A DNA stretch of 64,000 nt from Oceanococcus sp. HetDA_MAG_MS8 (GTDB lineage: Bacteria; Pseudomonadota; Gammaproteobacteria; Nevskiales; Oceanococcaceae), in NCBI GenBank assembly GCA_019192445.1, contig JAHCMK010000002.1, positions 1 through 64,000 on the forward strand, read 5' to 3'. Both the position numbers and the translations under genes were made by a program. The notes beneath the pieces were generated by a model that saw only the letters and a list, made by a program, of their open reading frames with translations, made no database searches and had not been told where the DNA came from. This document shows positions 47,464 through 57,593 of the stretch, piece after piece. Position 1 is the stretch's first letter. Each line of letters begins with the position of its first letter.

Positions 47464-49256
47464 GCGCCCAATCTGCCCGCATCCTGGTGGTGGATGATGA
47501 GCCAGCCAACCTGGCCTTAATTCACGACATTCTTGGCGCCGACTACCAACTGCATATGGCGCAAGACGGGCCTCAGGCTCTGAGCATCGCCGCTGAGATT
47601 CAACCCGACCTCATCCTGCTGGACTTGATGCTACCGGGCATGGACGGTTATGAGGTCTGCCAACAGCTGAAGAAGAACCCTGTGCTGGCAGATATCCCGG
47701 TCATCATGGTGACCGCGCGTGACCACACCCAAGACGAGCTGCGCGGTTTTGCTGCCGGCGCGGTGGAGTTTATTACCAAGCCCATCAGGCCCGCCTTGCT
47801 GCGGGTACGCGTGCAAAACCACCTTCAACTCAACCACCTCAACAAGCGCTTGCAAGCCGATGTGGAGGCGCGAACGCGCGAGCTCGAGTTGGAAGTGCGC
47901 CGGCGTGAGCAAGCCATGGCCCGGGCCGAGTATCTGACTCTGCACCACCCGCGCAGCGGATTACCCAATCAGCGCCAGCTTCGCCTGCGCTTAGAGCAAT
48001 ACTTAGCAGCGCGCTCCAATGGCGCAGGTCGCTGTGGGCTACTTCAGCTGCAACCCGACGGCCTGGACCGCATTCGCCAGGGCAGCAGTCCAGAGCAGGT
48101 GGACGCTATTTTGAGCGAGTTGGGTGAGCGCCTGCGCGTTGCCTCCGGGCGTGATGATTTCGTCGCCCACCTGGACGATGACAGCTTGGTGGTGATGGTT
48201 CCACTACCATTGCCCAGAGCAGCGCAAGATGACCGCCAGAAGCTGGAGCGTCTCGCCGATCTCTACCGTAAAACCCTGGGACGCCCCGTCGACAACATGG
48301 CCATTAGCCTCTGCGTGGGCGGCGTATTGGCCCCCGACGATGCGGCCAGCGCAGAACTCGCCCTAGACCGGGCGCATATTGCCCTGGCCAATGCGCGCCG
48401 CGCAGGGGCAAATCAAACACGTATGTATGCACCCACCATGGCTGCTCATGCGCGGAGGCTGCACCAGCTCGAGCGCCAGCTACAAACGGCTATCCTGGAG
48501 CACCGCTTAGATATTCATCTACAGCCCCAGGTGCACCTTGCCAGTGGCCAAATCAGCGGTGCGGAGGCACTGATCCGCTGGCCAGATGGTGCTGGAGGCT
48601 ACATCGCCAACAGCAGCTTTTTGCCGTTGGCAGCGGACGCCGGCCTGGGACTGGCTATCGACAATGCTGTACTGGAGCAATCTTTGGATTGGCTACAAGC
48701 CAACCAACAGATTCTCCCTCCAGGTTTTCGTCTGGGCATCAACATGTCGGCGCAGGCCTTGAGCCGACCGGGCTGGCTGGAGGCGCTGCCCCAACACCTG
48801 TGCGACCGCGGGATCGAACCCCAACGCGTGGAGCTGGAAATTACCGAGCAGTCTCTGATCCAGGATATGCATCACACCCATGAGCGCCTGCGCCGCCTCT
48901 GCGCGCAAGGCCTGCATGTCGCTGCGGATGATTTTGGTAGCGGGTATTCCTCACTAGCCTGGTTGGATGGGCTGCCCATCGATCGCATCAAGCTCGATCG
49001 CCTGTTCTTGCGCCGGCTAGAGCACAGCCCACGCGCGGCCACTTTGGCGGCCAGCATGATCCAGCTCGCGGATGAGCTCGACCTGGACTGCGTGCTGGAG
49101 GGCATTGAAGAAGCTTCGCAGTGGCGCTTTGCCAGAGCACATGGAGCGCCCCACGGCCAAGGCTACCTACTATCGCATCCCATTGCCCCTGAAGATTTCA
49201 GCGCGCTGCTCAGCGATGGACTCTGCCTTCCTCAAAGGCCAGCCGCTGCAAAATAA
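47460..49256 (+). CDS. Response regulator with degenerate GGDEF and EAL domains
   Basis: A 598-residue protein with three domains. The receiver (1-120) has D12, D13, phospho-acceptor D55, T85 and K107. A coiled linker is followed by a GGDEF-like domain (about 155-325) whose signature reads HLDDDSLVV, so cyclase activity is unlikely. The EAL domain (about 335-590) keeps E369 (EAL), N428, E460, D490-D491, K511 and E547, so c-di-GMP phosphodiesterase activity is likely. The start overlaps the kinase stop (ATGA), indicating a cognate pair. Its 3' end overlaps rnd by 25 bp. Confidence 0.9.
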   Translation: MSAQSARILVVDDEPANLALIHDILGADYQLHMAQDGPQALSIAAEIQPDLILLDLMLPGMDGYEVCQQLKKNPVLADIPVIMVTARDHTQDELRGFAAGAVEFITKPIRPALLRVRVQNHLQLNHLNKRLQADVEARTRELELEVRRREQAMARAEYLTLHHPRSGLPNQRQLRLRLEQYLAARSNGAGRCGLLQLQPDGLDRIRQGSSPEQVDAILSELGERLRVASGRDDFVAHLDDDSLVVMVPLPLPRAAQDDRQKLERLADLYRKTLGRPVDNMAISLCVGGVLAPDDAASAELALDRAHIALANARRAGANQTRMYAPTMAAHARRLHQLERQLQTAILEHRLDIHLQPQVHLASGQISGAEALIRWPDGAGGYIANSSFLPLAADAGLGLAIDNAVLEQSLDWLQANQQILPPGFRLGINMSAQALSRPGWLEALPQHLCDRGIEPQRVELEITEQSLIQDMHHTHERLRRLCAQGLHVAADDFGSGYSSLAWLDGLPIDRIKLDRLFLRRLEHSPRAATLAASMIQLADELDLDCVLEGIEEASQWRFARAHGAPHGQGYLLSHPIAPEDFSALLSDGLCLPQRPAAAK

Positions 49257-50305
49257 GGAGCCACCAAGGCTTGGCGCCAACCTGACGCTAGCCGTCCGCT
49301 CCGGTCACGACACCATTGCTCACAGTCAGCGCGGCTGGCAATCACGCCGCGATCCAATTCGGCCGCTTGAGCGGCCTTGCCAACCAGGGCCTGAACCCGC
49401 TTCACAGCCTCACGCTCCACCGGCTCCAGTAAGTCCACGGGCTGCTCCTGCGCCTGCTGCAATCGATCTAATAACTCTTGACCCTGATGTCGGACTAGTC
49501 CATCAGGGATATCGTTGATCCGGCGGAGCTCCTGCAGGTTGGTGGGGTTGTGGCGAGCGATAGCCACCAGCAAGCCATCCTTGGCCACCCATGATCGCGG
49601 CTTGTCGGACCGCCGTGCACGCTGCTCCCGCCAAACCACCAACTGCACATAACGTTGCTGCTCATCGGGCTCCATGCGCTCCATAGCCCTAGCGCGCAAA
49701 GCCAGGTCTACAGGGTCGGGATCTGCCCAGGGACGCGCCAAAGATTGCATCTCCTCCGTCATCCAGTCGGTGCGCCCAGCCGCTGCCAGCGCGTCCTGGA
49801 GTTGGGTGTACAGTGCGGGCAAGTGCTCTACGTCGGCTGCGGCATAGGCACACTGCTCCGCGGACAGCGGGCGGCGGGACCAGTCCGTCCGCGTTTGCCC
49901 CTTGTCTACAGTCAGCTGTAGCCGCTCAGACACGATTCCGGCATAGCCGATTTGCGGTACTCCGCCGAGCAGCGCATGAGCCGTCTGAGTGTCGTATAGC
50001 GGCTGCAAATGCTGCACACCCACAGTGGCCAACACCTCTTGGTCCTGGCCAGGCGCATGCATGATTTTGAGCAGCGGCAGGTTCAGCAACTCCACCAAAG
50101 CCGGGAGCAATTCGGCGCACTGCGCGTCGATTAAGGCCACAGCATCCGGGGTGCCCACCTGCACCAAGCATAGCTGTGGGTAATAGGTTCGCTCGCGCAT
50201 GAATTCGGTGTCTAAGCTCAACCATGGCTGGGATCGCGCATGCGCTGTCCATGCCTGAACTTCGGCGGCGGTGGTGAGATACTGGGCGCTTCGAGAATTG
50301 CGCAT
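49232..50305 (-). CDS. rnd: Ribonuclease D
   Basis: A 3'-5' exoribonuclease for tRNA 3' maturation, 357 residues. The DEDD exonuclease part shows LSLDTEFMRERTYYP, KIMHAPGQD and the YAAADVEHLPALY end motif. One or two HRDC-type domains follow. Its 3' end overlaps the EAL gene on the opposite strand. Confidence 0.94.
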   Translation of the reverse strand: MRNSRSAQYLTTAAEVQAWTAHARSQPWLSLDTEFMRERTYYPQLCLVQVGTPDAVALIDAQCAELLPALVELLNLPLLKIMHAPGQDQEVLATVGVQHLQPLYDTQTAHALLGGVPQIGYAGIVSERLQLTVDKGQTRTDWSRRPLSAEQCAYAAADVEHLPALYTQLQDALAAAGRTDWMTEEMQSLARPWADPDPVDLALRARAMERMEPDEQQRYVQLVVWREQRARRSDKPRSWVAKDGLLVAIARHNPTNLQELRRINDIPDGLVRHQGQELLDRLQQAQEQPVDLLEPVEREAVKRVQALVGKAAQAAELDRGVIASRADCEQWCRDRSGRLASGWRQALVAPYFAAAGL

Positions 50306-50351
50306 GGGCCAACAGTGGTCCGTGTGTGGTTTAGGTCACCCATTGTTGCTG

Positions 50352-50900
50352 ATGATTGCTTCGCTTGCGCACAACCTTTCTCGCCTACTGCTTTTTAAAG
50401 CTGGCCCGCAGGATCTGCCCGCTACTCCCTTGCTACTCCAACTGGGTGTGCTGGCCTTCCTGACCACTGCGGTGGCGCGCTTACTGCTGGTCAATACCAT
50501 CGGTCCTGCCCTCCTCCAGGCCCTTGTCGGGTTTGCGGTCTTTTGGGCATATGTGCAGCTAGTGCTCAAGGCGCGCAAAAAACCGGAACGCTTTGCGCAA
50601 ACCATGGGCGCCTTACTCCTCAGTTCCAGCGTGATCAGCATTTTGATGTTGCCGCCACTCAACACACTGGCACCGCTGCTCATGGAAGTAGCCCGCGGCG
50701 CCAATCTGGCTGAGGTACAACCTCCCAGCTGGGCGGTGTATACCTGGCTGGGCTTGAGCATCTGGGGCTTAGCCCTGGCGGGTCACATCTTTCGCCATGC
50801 ATTAGATGTAGGCATGGGCTTGGGGGTGCTTTGCGCTCTGGGCTATGAGTTATTGCTTGTGCTGGTGATGTCACTGGTCAGCACCAACCCGGCCGCCTGA
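50352..50900 (+). CDS. Yip1-like membrane protein
   Basis: A 182-residue inner-membrane protein with four to five hydrophobic helices; it resembles bacterial Yip1-domain proteins of unknown role. ATG at 50352 avoids overlap with rnd; an upstream ATG at 50304 exists but would overlap the rnd start codon. mpl begins 3 bp after it, so they share a message. Confidence 0.7.
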   Translation: MIASLAHNLSRLLLFKAGPQDLPATPLLLQLGVLAFLTTAVARLLLVNTIGPALLQALVGFAVFWAYVQLVLKARKKPERFAQTMGALLLSSSVISILMLPPLNTLAPLLMEVARGANLAEVQPPSWAVYTWLGLSIWGLALAGHIFRHALDVGMGLGVLCALGYELLLVLVMSLVSTNPAA

Positions 50901-50903
50901 CCC

Positions 50904-52265
50904 ATGCACGTCCACATTCTGGGAGTCTGCGGCACCTTTATGGGCGGCTTGGCCGCGCTAGCGCAGGCGCGTGGTTTTGTAGTCAGCGGGCAAGATAAAG
51001 CGGCCTGGCCGCCCATGAGTGAACAGCTGGCCGCTCTGGGCATTCATGTGCACAGCGGCTATAGCGCAGAGGAACTGGAGCGGCAGCAGCCCGACATCGT
51101 GGTGGTCGGCAACGCCATCAGTCGTGGCAATCCTGCGCTGGAATATGTCCTCGACCGCGGCATCCCCTATGTATCCGGCCCCCAGTGGCTGGCCGAAGAA
51201 GTTTTGGCGGACCGCTGGGTCATTGCGATAGCCGGCACCCACGGCAAAACCACCACCAGCAGCCTAGTCGCGCATATTTTGGAGCACTGCGGACTCCAGC
51301 CTGGATTCTTGATCGGCGGCGTACCTGCGAATTTTGGTCAATCTGCCCGGCTTGGAGCTGCCCCCTTCTTCGTGATCGAGGCTGATGAATACGACACAGC
51401 TTTCCACGATAAGCGTTCCAAGTTTGTGCACTACCACCCGCGCACCTTGGTGCTGAATAACCTCGAGTTCGATCACGCCGATATATTCGCCGACTTAGGT
51501 GCCATCGAAACGCAGTTTCACCATTTAATCCGCACCGTCCCTAGCAATGGCCTGGTGATCTACCCCGAGGCCGAACCGGCCTTAGAACGGGTGATTCAGC
51601 GTGGCTGCTGGACGCCGACCTTGGTGCTAAATGGCGTCGACGGCCGCGCTGGCATACAGCCCCAAAGCGAGGACTGGAGTCGTTTTACGATCAGCCTGGG
51701 AGAACACAGCTACGCCGTGCAGTGGGGCCTACGCGGCGCTCACAATGCAGCGAACGCCTTGGCCGCCGTCGTTGCTGCACGGCATGCCGGCGTACCCGCG
51801 CGCGCGGCGGTGGAGGCGCTGCCCAGCTTTGCCAGCGTTGCGCGACGACAAACTGAAGTGGCTCAGGTTGCCGGCGTATCCGTCATCGACGATTTCGCCC
51901 ACCACCCCACAGCAATCGCAGCCACCATCGCCGCCCTGCGCCCGGTCACCTCTGGACGGCTGATTGTTGGCTTGGAGCTGCGCAGCAACAGTATGCGCGC
52001 TGGCGCCCATTTGGCGGCTTTGCCCGAGGCGCTGAGCGGCGCGGATCAAATTCATCTACTCAATCCCCCTGATCTCAACTTTGATGCAGCTTCTGCGCTG
52101 GCAGCCTTAGGACCCCGTTTGTGTTGTGCGAGCACCGCGCCAGAGCTGCAGGCCGCCTTGGTGTCCACAGCCCAGCCCGGCGATCGCATCGTCCTCATGA
52201 GCAACGGCGCCTTTGGCGGGTTGCCGCAAAGTTTAGGTCCAGCCCTGGAAGGCAAATTCGCATGA
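50904..52265 (+). CDS. mpl: UDP-MurNAc:tripeptide ligase Mpl
   Basis: Murein-recycling ligase that attaches the salvaged tripeptide L-Ala-D-Glu-mDap to UDP-MurNAc. It is 453 residues, a Mur ligase fold with P-loop GTHGKTTT at 111-118, EADEYDTAFHDKRSK, and DDFAHHPTA. It differs from MurC in starting HILGVCGTFMGG. It overlaps pmbA by 4 bp. Confidence 0.96.
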   Translation: MHVHILGVCGTFMGGLAALAQARGFVVSGQDKAAWPPMSEQLAALGIHVHSGYSAEELERQQPDIVVVGNAISRGNPALEYVLDRGIPYVSGPQWLAEEVLADRWVIAIAGTHGKTTTSSLVAHILEHCGLQPGFLIGGVPANFGQSARLGAAPFFVIEADEYDTAFHDKRSKFVHYHPRTLVLNNLEFDHADIFADLGAIETQFHHLIRTVPSNGLVIYPEAEPALERVIQRGCWTPTLVLNGVDGRAGIQPQSEDWSRFTISLGEHSYAVQWGLRGAHNAANALAAVVAARHAGVPARAAVEALPSFASVARRQTEVAQVAGVSVIDDFAHHPTAIAATIAALRPVTSGRLIVGLELRSNSMRAGAHLAALPEALSGADQIHLLNPPDLNFDAASALAALGPRLCCASTAPELQAALVSTAQPGDRIVLMSNGAFGGLPQSLGPALEGKFA

Positions 52266-53632
52266 CCCAACAACTCTCTACGCTGAGCACAGACGCTCTC
52301 AATTTGGATCTGCCGGCACAGCAGCAGCTCGAAGAAGCCGCAGATATTGCGGCTCGCGCTGCTCAAAAAGGCGGCGCAAGCGCGTTTGCCTTGGCTGCCT
52401 CCGCGCACACCGGACTATCCCTGGCTTTGCGCGAACAAGCCGTGGAATCTTTAGAGTTTCAGCGCGACCGTGACTTGGGCATCACGGTGTACATCGGTCA
52501 ACACAAAGGCCACGCAGCCACTGCGGATTTCCGCCCTCAAGCCATTGAGGAGGCTGTACAAGCGGCCTGTGCCATTGCTGCCCACACGCAGGACGATGCT
52601 GCTAACGGCTTACCGGACGCGACCGAACTCGCCCAGGACTTTCCCGACTTAGATCTGGATCACCCCACCCAATGGAGCATGCAACAGCTCCTGGACTGCG
52701 CCCGGGAGTGCGAACAGCGCGGCCTCGATGCCTCCGTGGTTCAATCCAGCGATGGCATGCACGTCAGCGCATCGCGGCAGATCAGCTTGCTACGCAATAG
52801 CCTGGACTTTCAAGGCTGGCGCCAGTCCAGCGACTACAGCTTAAGCCTCAGTCTGATTGGTGAAGATGACTCCGGCAAACGCCGGGATTATTGGTACGCC
52901 CATGACCTCAAGGACGCGGTTTTTGCGCAGGCCGACATGGTGGCCGACACCGCCGCCGCACGCGTGGCTCGCAGCCTCAACCCGCGCCAGCCCAAAACCG
53001 GAGCCTGCGCGGTGATTTTCCCCCCGGAATTGGCGCGGGGACTATTCCACAGCTTCTTAAGTGCTATTAGTGGGGGCGCCTTGTATCGGCGCTCGAGCTT
53101 CTTGCTGGATGCTTTGGATACCGCCGTCTTCCCGCATTGGCTGCAAATCAATCAGCGGCCACGACAAGCTGGGCGTATCGGCAGCGCGAACTTCGATGCT
53201 GAAGGCGTGGCGACCCGCGACCGGGAGCTGGTGTCGGAAGGGATTTTGCGGGGCTGGCTACTAGGTAGCTACTCCGCTCGCAAATTGGGCTTACAAACCA
53301 CGGGTAATGCAGGCGGCGCCCAACGCATAGAGGTGGCATCCCACGGCGCCAGCAGTATTGACGAGATGATGCAGGAGGCTGGTCAGGGCTTGCTGATCAC
53401 GTCGCTGATGGGTCAGGGCGTCAAGCTCACAACCGGCGATTATTCACGCGGCGCGACTGGCATTTGGTTTGAAAATGGGGCTCCGGCCTACGCCGTGGAT
53501 GAGTGCACCATTGCCGGCAACCTGCGCGAGATCTTCGCCAGCCTTGCTGCTGTGGGCACAGATCAAGACCTGCGTTCCGGACTCGTGACTGGCAGTGTTC
53601 TGGTCCCCCGTATGATGATCGCCGGCCAGTGA
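52262..53632 (+). CDS. pmbA: Metalloprotease partner PmbA (TldE)
   Basis: Non-catalytic half of the TldD/TldE protease, 456 residues; it lacks the HExxH motif as expected. Family segments include DASVVQSSDGMHVS, TGNAGGAQR and SLMGQGVKLTTGDYSRGA. ATG at 52262 overlaps the mpl stop. Its partner tldD is at 3677-5113. Confidence 0.95.
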   Translation: MTQQLSTLSTDALNLDLPAQQQLEEAADIAARAAQKGGASAFALAASAHTGLSLALREQAVESLEFQRDRDLGITVYIGQHKGHAATADFRPQAIEEAVQAACAIAAHTQDDAANGLPDATELAQDFPDLDLDHPTQWSMQQLLDCARECEQRGLDASVVQSSDGMHVSASRQISLLRNSLDFQGWRQSSDYSLSLSLIGEDDSGKRRDYWYAHDLKDAVFAQADMVADTAAARVARSLNPRQPKTGACAVIFPPELARGLFHSFLSAISGGALYRRSSFLLDALDTAVFPHWLQINQRPRQAGRIGSANFDAEGVATRDRELVSEGILRGWLLGSYSARKLGLQTTGNAGGAQRIEVASHGASSIDEMMQEAGQGLLITSLMGQGVKLTTGDYSRGATGIWFENGAPAYAVDECTIAGNLREIFASLAAVGTDQDLRSGLVTGSVLVPRMMIAGQ

Positions 53633-53654
53633 CAGACCAGCAGTCGAGAACCCG

Positions 53655-54410
53655 ATGAAAATCGTTGCGTGTTACAGCAGCAAAGGCGGCGTGGGCAAAA
53701 CGGCTACCGCGGTCAACCTCGCCTGGTGGTGTGCGGCGCGCGGCCGCACCACCTTGTTGGCTGATCTAGACCCCCAAGGCGCTTCTTCATTCTACTTTCG
53801 GGTCAGCCCTGCCAAAAAGAACTGGGGCAAAGTGCTGCGCGGCCGCCAAGCGGAGCTGGGTGACCAAATTCGCGCCAGCGAATATCCCAACCTCGATGTC
53901 CTTCCTGCCCATCAAGGATTCAGGAATGTCGACGTATTGCTGGCCGCTGCGGAGCAGTCGCACAAACGGCTAAAGCAGAGCCTGGGTACTTTAGAGTCGC
54001 ATTACGACCTCGTGATCCTAGACTGCCCGCCCACCATGGGCCCCTTGGCTGAGGCCATCTTTAACGCCGCTGATCGCATATTGCTGCCCCTGATCCCAAC
54101 CACCTTGGCCGAGCGCAGTCTCGAGCAATTACTCGAGTTTTTTGCCCAACAGGGCTGGAAAACCAAGGCCATACGACCCTTTTTCAACATGGTGCAAGGC
54201 CGGAAGACCCTGCATCGCAGCACTATGGCACGGCTACGCGCCCGCATACCGCACGTGGCTCAGGCGTGGGTTCCACATGCACGCGACGTAGAATACATGG
54301 GCGAACAACAAGCACCATTGCTCGCCACCACCCCCCAAAGCCCCGCGGCAAAGGCCTTCGATGCCGTTTTTGCCGAACATTGCGCAAAGCTCGTTCAGAC
54401 CCTGGCCTGA
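53655..54410 (+). CDS. Orphan ParA-family ATPase
   Basis: A 251-residue deviant-Walker P-loop ATPase. The motif SSKGGVGKTATAVN, DLDPQGASS and LDCPPTMGPLAEA are clear. It has no ParB neighbour, no N-terminal HTH and no MinE, so it is not a partition or Min protein by context. Relatives position clusters such as chemoreceptors or secretion parts; cargo is unknown. It is 22 bp from pmbA, apparently in the same message. Confidence 0.88.
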   Translation: MKIVACYSSKGGVGKTATAVNLAWWCAARGRTTLLADLDPQGASSFYFRVSPAKKNWGKVLRGRQAELGDQIRASEYPNLDVLPAHQGFRNVDVLLAAAEQSHKRLKQSLGTLESHYDLVILDCPPTMGPLAEAIFNAADRILLPLIPTTLAERSLEQLLEFFAQQGWKTKAIRPFFNMVQGRKTLHRSTMARLRARIPHVAQAWVPHARDVEYMGEQQAPLLATTPQSPAAKAFDAVFAEHCAKLVQTLA

Positions 54411-54445
54411 GCTCTCAACCAACGCGCCTGCTGATCAGCGGCCCC

Positions 54446-54462
54446 CTGCGTGACTCACGCAG
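54446..54462. other. Hairpin between convergent genes
   Basis: A perfect 7-bp stem, CTGCGTG-ACT-CACGCAG, lies between parA and the transporter gene. It has no T tract on either side, so a terminator function is only possible. Confidence 0.35.
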
Positions 54463-54468
54463 ACCGGC

Positions 54469-55866
54469 TTAGTAGGTCGAGGGCACAATCCAGAAGACTG
54501 TCAAAGCGGTGATGATCAGGGCGCCCATCAGGTTCAAGGCCAAGCCTTCGCGCGCCATACGGGTGGCGCTGACCTGCCCACTCCCATACACAATGGCATT
54601 GGGCGCCGTAGCCACCGGCAACATGAAGGCACATGAGGCGCTCAGCGCGGCTGGCAACATCAACCACAGCGGCGGTATCTGCGCAGACTGCGCCGCCAGC
54701 GCAAGAACGGGTAATAACAAAACGGCTGTTGCGGTGTTGCTACTGACCTCGGTCAAGAAGGTGAGCATCAAACAAATGACGATCACCGCTGACCACAGCG
54801 GCCAAACTCCCACCATGGCAAGTGCATCGCCCAAGGCCTCACTGAGGCCAGACACGGCGAAGGCCTTGGCCAGTGCAATACCACCACCAAACAAGATCAG
54901 CACTCCCCAGGGTATCGCTACGGCCTGGCTCCAAGGCAGTAGCCGTCCGCCACGTCCGTCGCCGATGGCGCTCAGCAACACCACGCCCAACAAGGCCACG
55001 TGGGCGTCATGCGCTTGCGGAAGCTGTAACCATTGCTGCCAGCCGCCCCAAGGCTCGGAACGACTCACCCAGAGCAGGGCCACCAGTGCAAACACCCATA
55101 GGGTGCGACGCTCAGCCGCTTGCCAGGCCCCCACCTGGGGCAGCTCAGCACGTAGCGGGCCGTTTAATCGACGTGTCAGCCACAGTGCAGCGGCTGGCAG
55201 CAGCACAACGACCACGGGCAAGGTCCATTGCATCCACTGGACGAAACTGGGAGGGCGACCCACGTTTTCGGCATACACCTGCATAAACACCAGATTGGGT
55301 GGAGTGCCTATGGGCGTGCCCAAACCACCGATGCTCGCCGCATAAGCAATACCCAGCACCAGAATGGGCGCCATCCTGGAGCCCCCTTGGGCAGGCAGCA
55401 CAGCCATGGCCACCGGCAGCAGCATGAGGGTGGTTGCCGTATTGGAGATCCACATGGATAGAACGGCGCTGGCCAACATAAAGCCGAAGACCAGTCGTCG
55501 CTGACTGTGCACACCGCACACATGCAGCATCGCCAGGGCCAACCGACGGTGAGCGCCGCTATGTGCCAGGGCCTGGGACAACATGAAGCCACCCAGCAGC
55601 AGCAAAATCAATGGACTGCCATAAGCAGCGCCAACCTGATCGGCGCTGAGCACACCAAACAATGGCAACAAGGCCAGCGGCAGCAAGGCCGTGACGGCCA
55701 TCGGCAGGGGCTCAAAAACCCACCATAGAGCGCAAAGAGCCGCCAAACCGGCGGTTCCTACCGCAGCGTCTGGCAGATTCATGGCTGCGCAAACCCACAT
55801 GCTCGCCGCGGCAACGATGGGGCCTGGAAACCATCTCCACAGGCCCATTGTCGTTATTGTCTCCAT
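54469..55866 (-). CDS. SLC13/DASS-family sodium:anion symporter
   Basis: A 465-residue inner-membrane carrier with 11-12 helices. The two repeats carry SNTATTLMLLP and SSNTATAVLLLP, the paired sodium and substrate tips of the DASS fold, and TPIGTPPN follows the first. Substrate (dicarboxylate, citrate or sulfate) is not readable from this. It stands alone, converging with parA. Confidence 0.9.
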   Translation of the reverse strand: METITTMGLWRWFPGPIVAAASMWVCAAMNLPDAAVGTAGLAALCALWWVFEPLPMAVTALLPLALLPLFGVLSADQVGAAYGSPLILLLLGGFMLSQALAHSGAHRRLALAMLHVCGVHSQRRLVFGFMLASAVLSMWISNTATTLMLLPVAMAVLPAQGGSRMAPILVLGIAYAASIGGLGTPIGTPPNLVFMQVYAENVGRPPSFVQWMQWTLPVVVVLLPAAALWLTRRLNGPLRAELPQVGAWQAAERRTLWVFALVALLWVSRSEPWGGWQQWLQLPQAHDAHVALLGVVLLSAIGDGRGGRLLPWSQAVAIPWGVLILFGGGIALAKAFAVSGLSEALGDALAMVGVWPLWSAVIVICLMLTFLTEVSSNTATAVLLLPVLALAAQSAQIPPLWLMLPAALSASCAFMLPVATAPNAIVYGSGQVSATRMAREGLALNLMGALIITALTVFWIVPSTY

Positions 55867-55901
55867 CCGCAGGGCGTAGCCTTCAACCTATGCCTTGGCC
55901 T

Positions 55902-57593
55902 CTAGTTGCGCTTCATCGCCGCAAAGAACTCAGCGTTGGTCTTGGTTTGCTTCATGCGGTCGATCAACAGTTCAATCGCGCCCAGGTCATCGCCTGATTG
56001 CAGGGCTTTACGCAGGACCCATACCCCCTGCATTTCCTGTTGATCCATCAGCAATTCTTCGCGGCGGGTCCCCGAGCGGTTGACATTAATGGCCGGGAAG
56101 ACACGCTTCTCGGCAATGCGCCGTTCTAGGACCAGTTCCAGGTTACCGGTTCCCTTGAACTCCTCGTAGATAACTTCGTCCATCTTGGAGCCGGTTTCGA
56201 CCAAGCAGGTCGCGATAATGGTGAGCGAGCCCCCCTCTTCGACATTCCGCGCGGCACCAAAGAAGCGTTTGGGCTTTTGCAAAGCATTGGCGTCCACACC
56301 CCCGGTTAGCACCTTGCCGGAGCTGGGCGCTACGGTGTTGTAAGCACGTGCCAGGCGAGTGATGGAATCCAACAGGATGACCACATCGCGCTTGTGCTCC
56401 ACCAACCGCTTGGCTTTTTCGATGGCCATCTCGGCGACCTGCACATGCCGGCTAGCGGGCTGATCAAAGGTGGACGACACCACCTCACCACGCACGGTGC
56501 GCTGCATGTCGGTCACTTCTTCAGGGCGCTCGTCAATCAGCAGCACCATCAAATAGTGATCGGGGTAATTCGAGGCAATGCTCTGCGCAATGTTTTGCAG
56601 GAGCAAGGTCTTACCCGCTTTGGGCGGCGCAACAATCAACCCCCGCTGCCCCGCACCGATAGGCGATACCAAGTCAATGATTCGCGCAGTGATGTCTTCG
56701 GTAGACCCGTTACCGCGCTCCAAACGCAAGCGGTCCTGCGGGAATAAGGCGGTGAGGTTTTCAAAAGGAACCTTGCGCCGACTCACCTCAGGTGGCTCAT
56801 CGTTAATCGTGTCGATTTGGCCTAGGGCAAAGTAACGCTCGTTGTTCGCTGGCGGACGTACCCGGCCGCGAATGGTGTCGCCTTTACGCAGGCTGAAACG
56901 ACGAATTTGGCTGGGCGACACGTAAATATCATCCGAGCCGGAGTCCCAGGAATCGTTGGTGTTGCGCAGGAAACCGAAGTTGTCGTTGGTCAGTTCCAGG
57001 ACGCCTTCCACCGTAACAATGTGGTTACGCAGCAGATAGTTGCGCAGCAACTGGAAGATGAGATCCGTCTTTTTGACCCGCGAGAGCTCTACACCGAATT
57101 CCTCGGCGATGGCGATGACTTCATGGCCGGGCTTGCGCTTGAGCTCCACCAAGTCAATGACGGGCAGGCTTTCATCGGGCTCATAATCTGCGTACTCGGC
57201 ATTCCGATCACGCCCCTTGCCGCCGCCGTTACCACTGCCTTGATTAGGGTTATTCCGGCCACGCCGATTGCGTCCACGCTCGCGGCGGTTGCCTCGCGGG
57301 CCATTACCACCACGGCCACCTTGGCCGCCATTACCGTCGTTACCGTCCTTGCCATCGCCGCCGTCGTCGCTACCGGTGTTGTCATCACCACGCGCACTCT
57401 CAGGAGCTTTGTCGGCTTTGTCATTGGCAGCCGGCTTTTCCACACTCACCTTGACTTCTACAGCCTCAGCGGTGGACTCGGCAGCCTCAGCTTTGGGCTT
57501 GGCCGTGCGGCGGCGTGGTTTAGGCTTGGCTTCCGCTGCAGGGGTCTCGGCGGAGTTTTCTGGGGTATCAGCAGTCGCGGCGTCGTTGCTCAC
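55902..57593 (-). CDS. rho: Transcription termination factor Rho with long N-terminal extension
   Basis: Hexameric RNA helicase that ends transcription. Residues 143-563 match standard Rho: cold-shock-like RNA-binding domain, P-loop [18 protein letters not shown], and the Q- and R-loop region. Residues 1-142 are extra: an Ala/Glu/Lys-rich part, then a Gly/Asn/Asp run, then an Arg/Gly-rich patch (about 94-130). Such disordered, RNA-binding-prone inserts occur in some Rho proteins. The GTG start has GAGGAA 5 bases upstream. Confidence 0.96.
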   Translation of the reverse strand: MSNDAATADTPENSAETPAAEAKPKPRRRTAKPKAEAAESTAEAVEVKVSVEKPAANDKADKAPESARGDDNTGSDDGGDGKDGNDGNGGQGGRGGNGPRGNRRERGRNRRGRNNPNQGSGNGGGKGRDRNAEYADYEPDESLPVIDLVELKRKPGHEVIAIAEEFGVELSRVKKTDLIFQLLRNYLLRNHIVTVEGVLELTNDNFGFLRNTNDSWDSGSDDIYVSPSQIRRFSLRKGDTIRGRVRPPANNERYFALGQIDTINDEPPEVSRRKVPFENLTALFPQDRLRLERGNGSTEDITARIIDLVSPIGAGQRGLIVAPPKAGKTLLLQNIAQSIASNYPDHYLMVLLIDERPEEVTDMQRTVRGEVVSSTFDQPASRHVQVAEMAIEKAKRLVEHKRDVVILLDSITRLARAYNTVAPSSGKVLTGGVDANALQKPKRFFGAARNVEEGGSLTIIATCLVETGSKMDEVIYEEFKGTGNLELVLERRIAEKRVFPAINVNRSGTRREELLMDQQEMQGVWVLRKALQSGDDLGAIELLIDRMKQTKTNAEFFAAMKRN

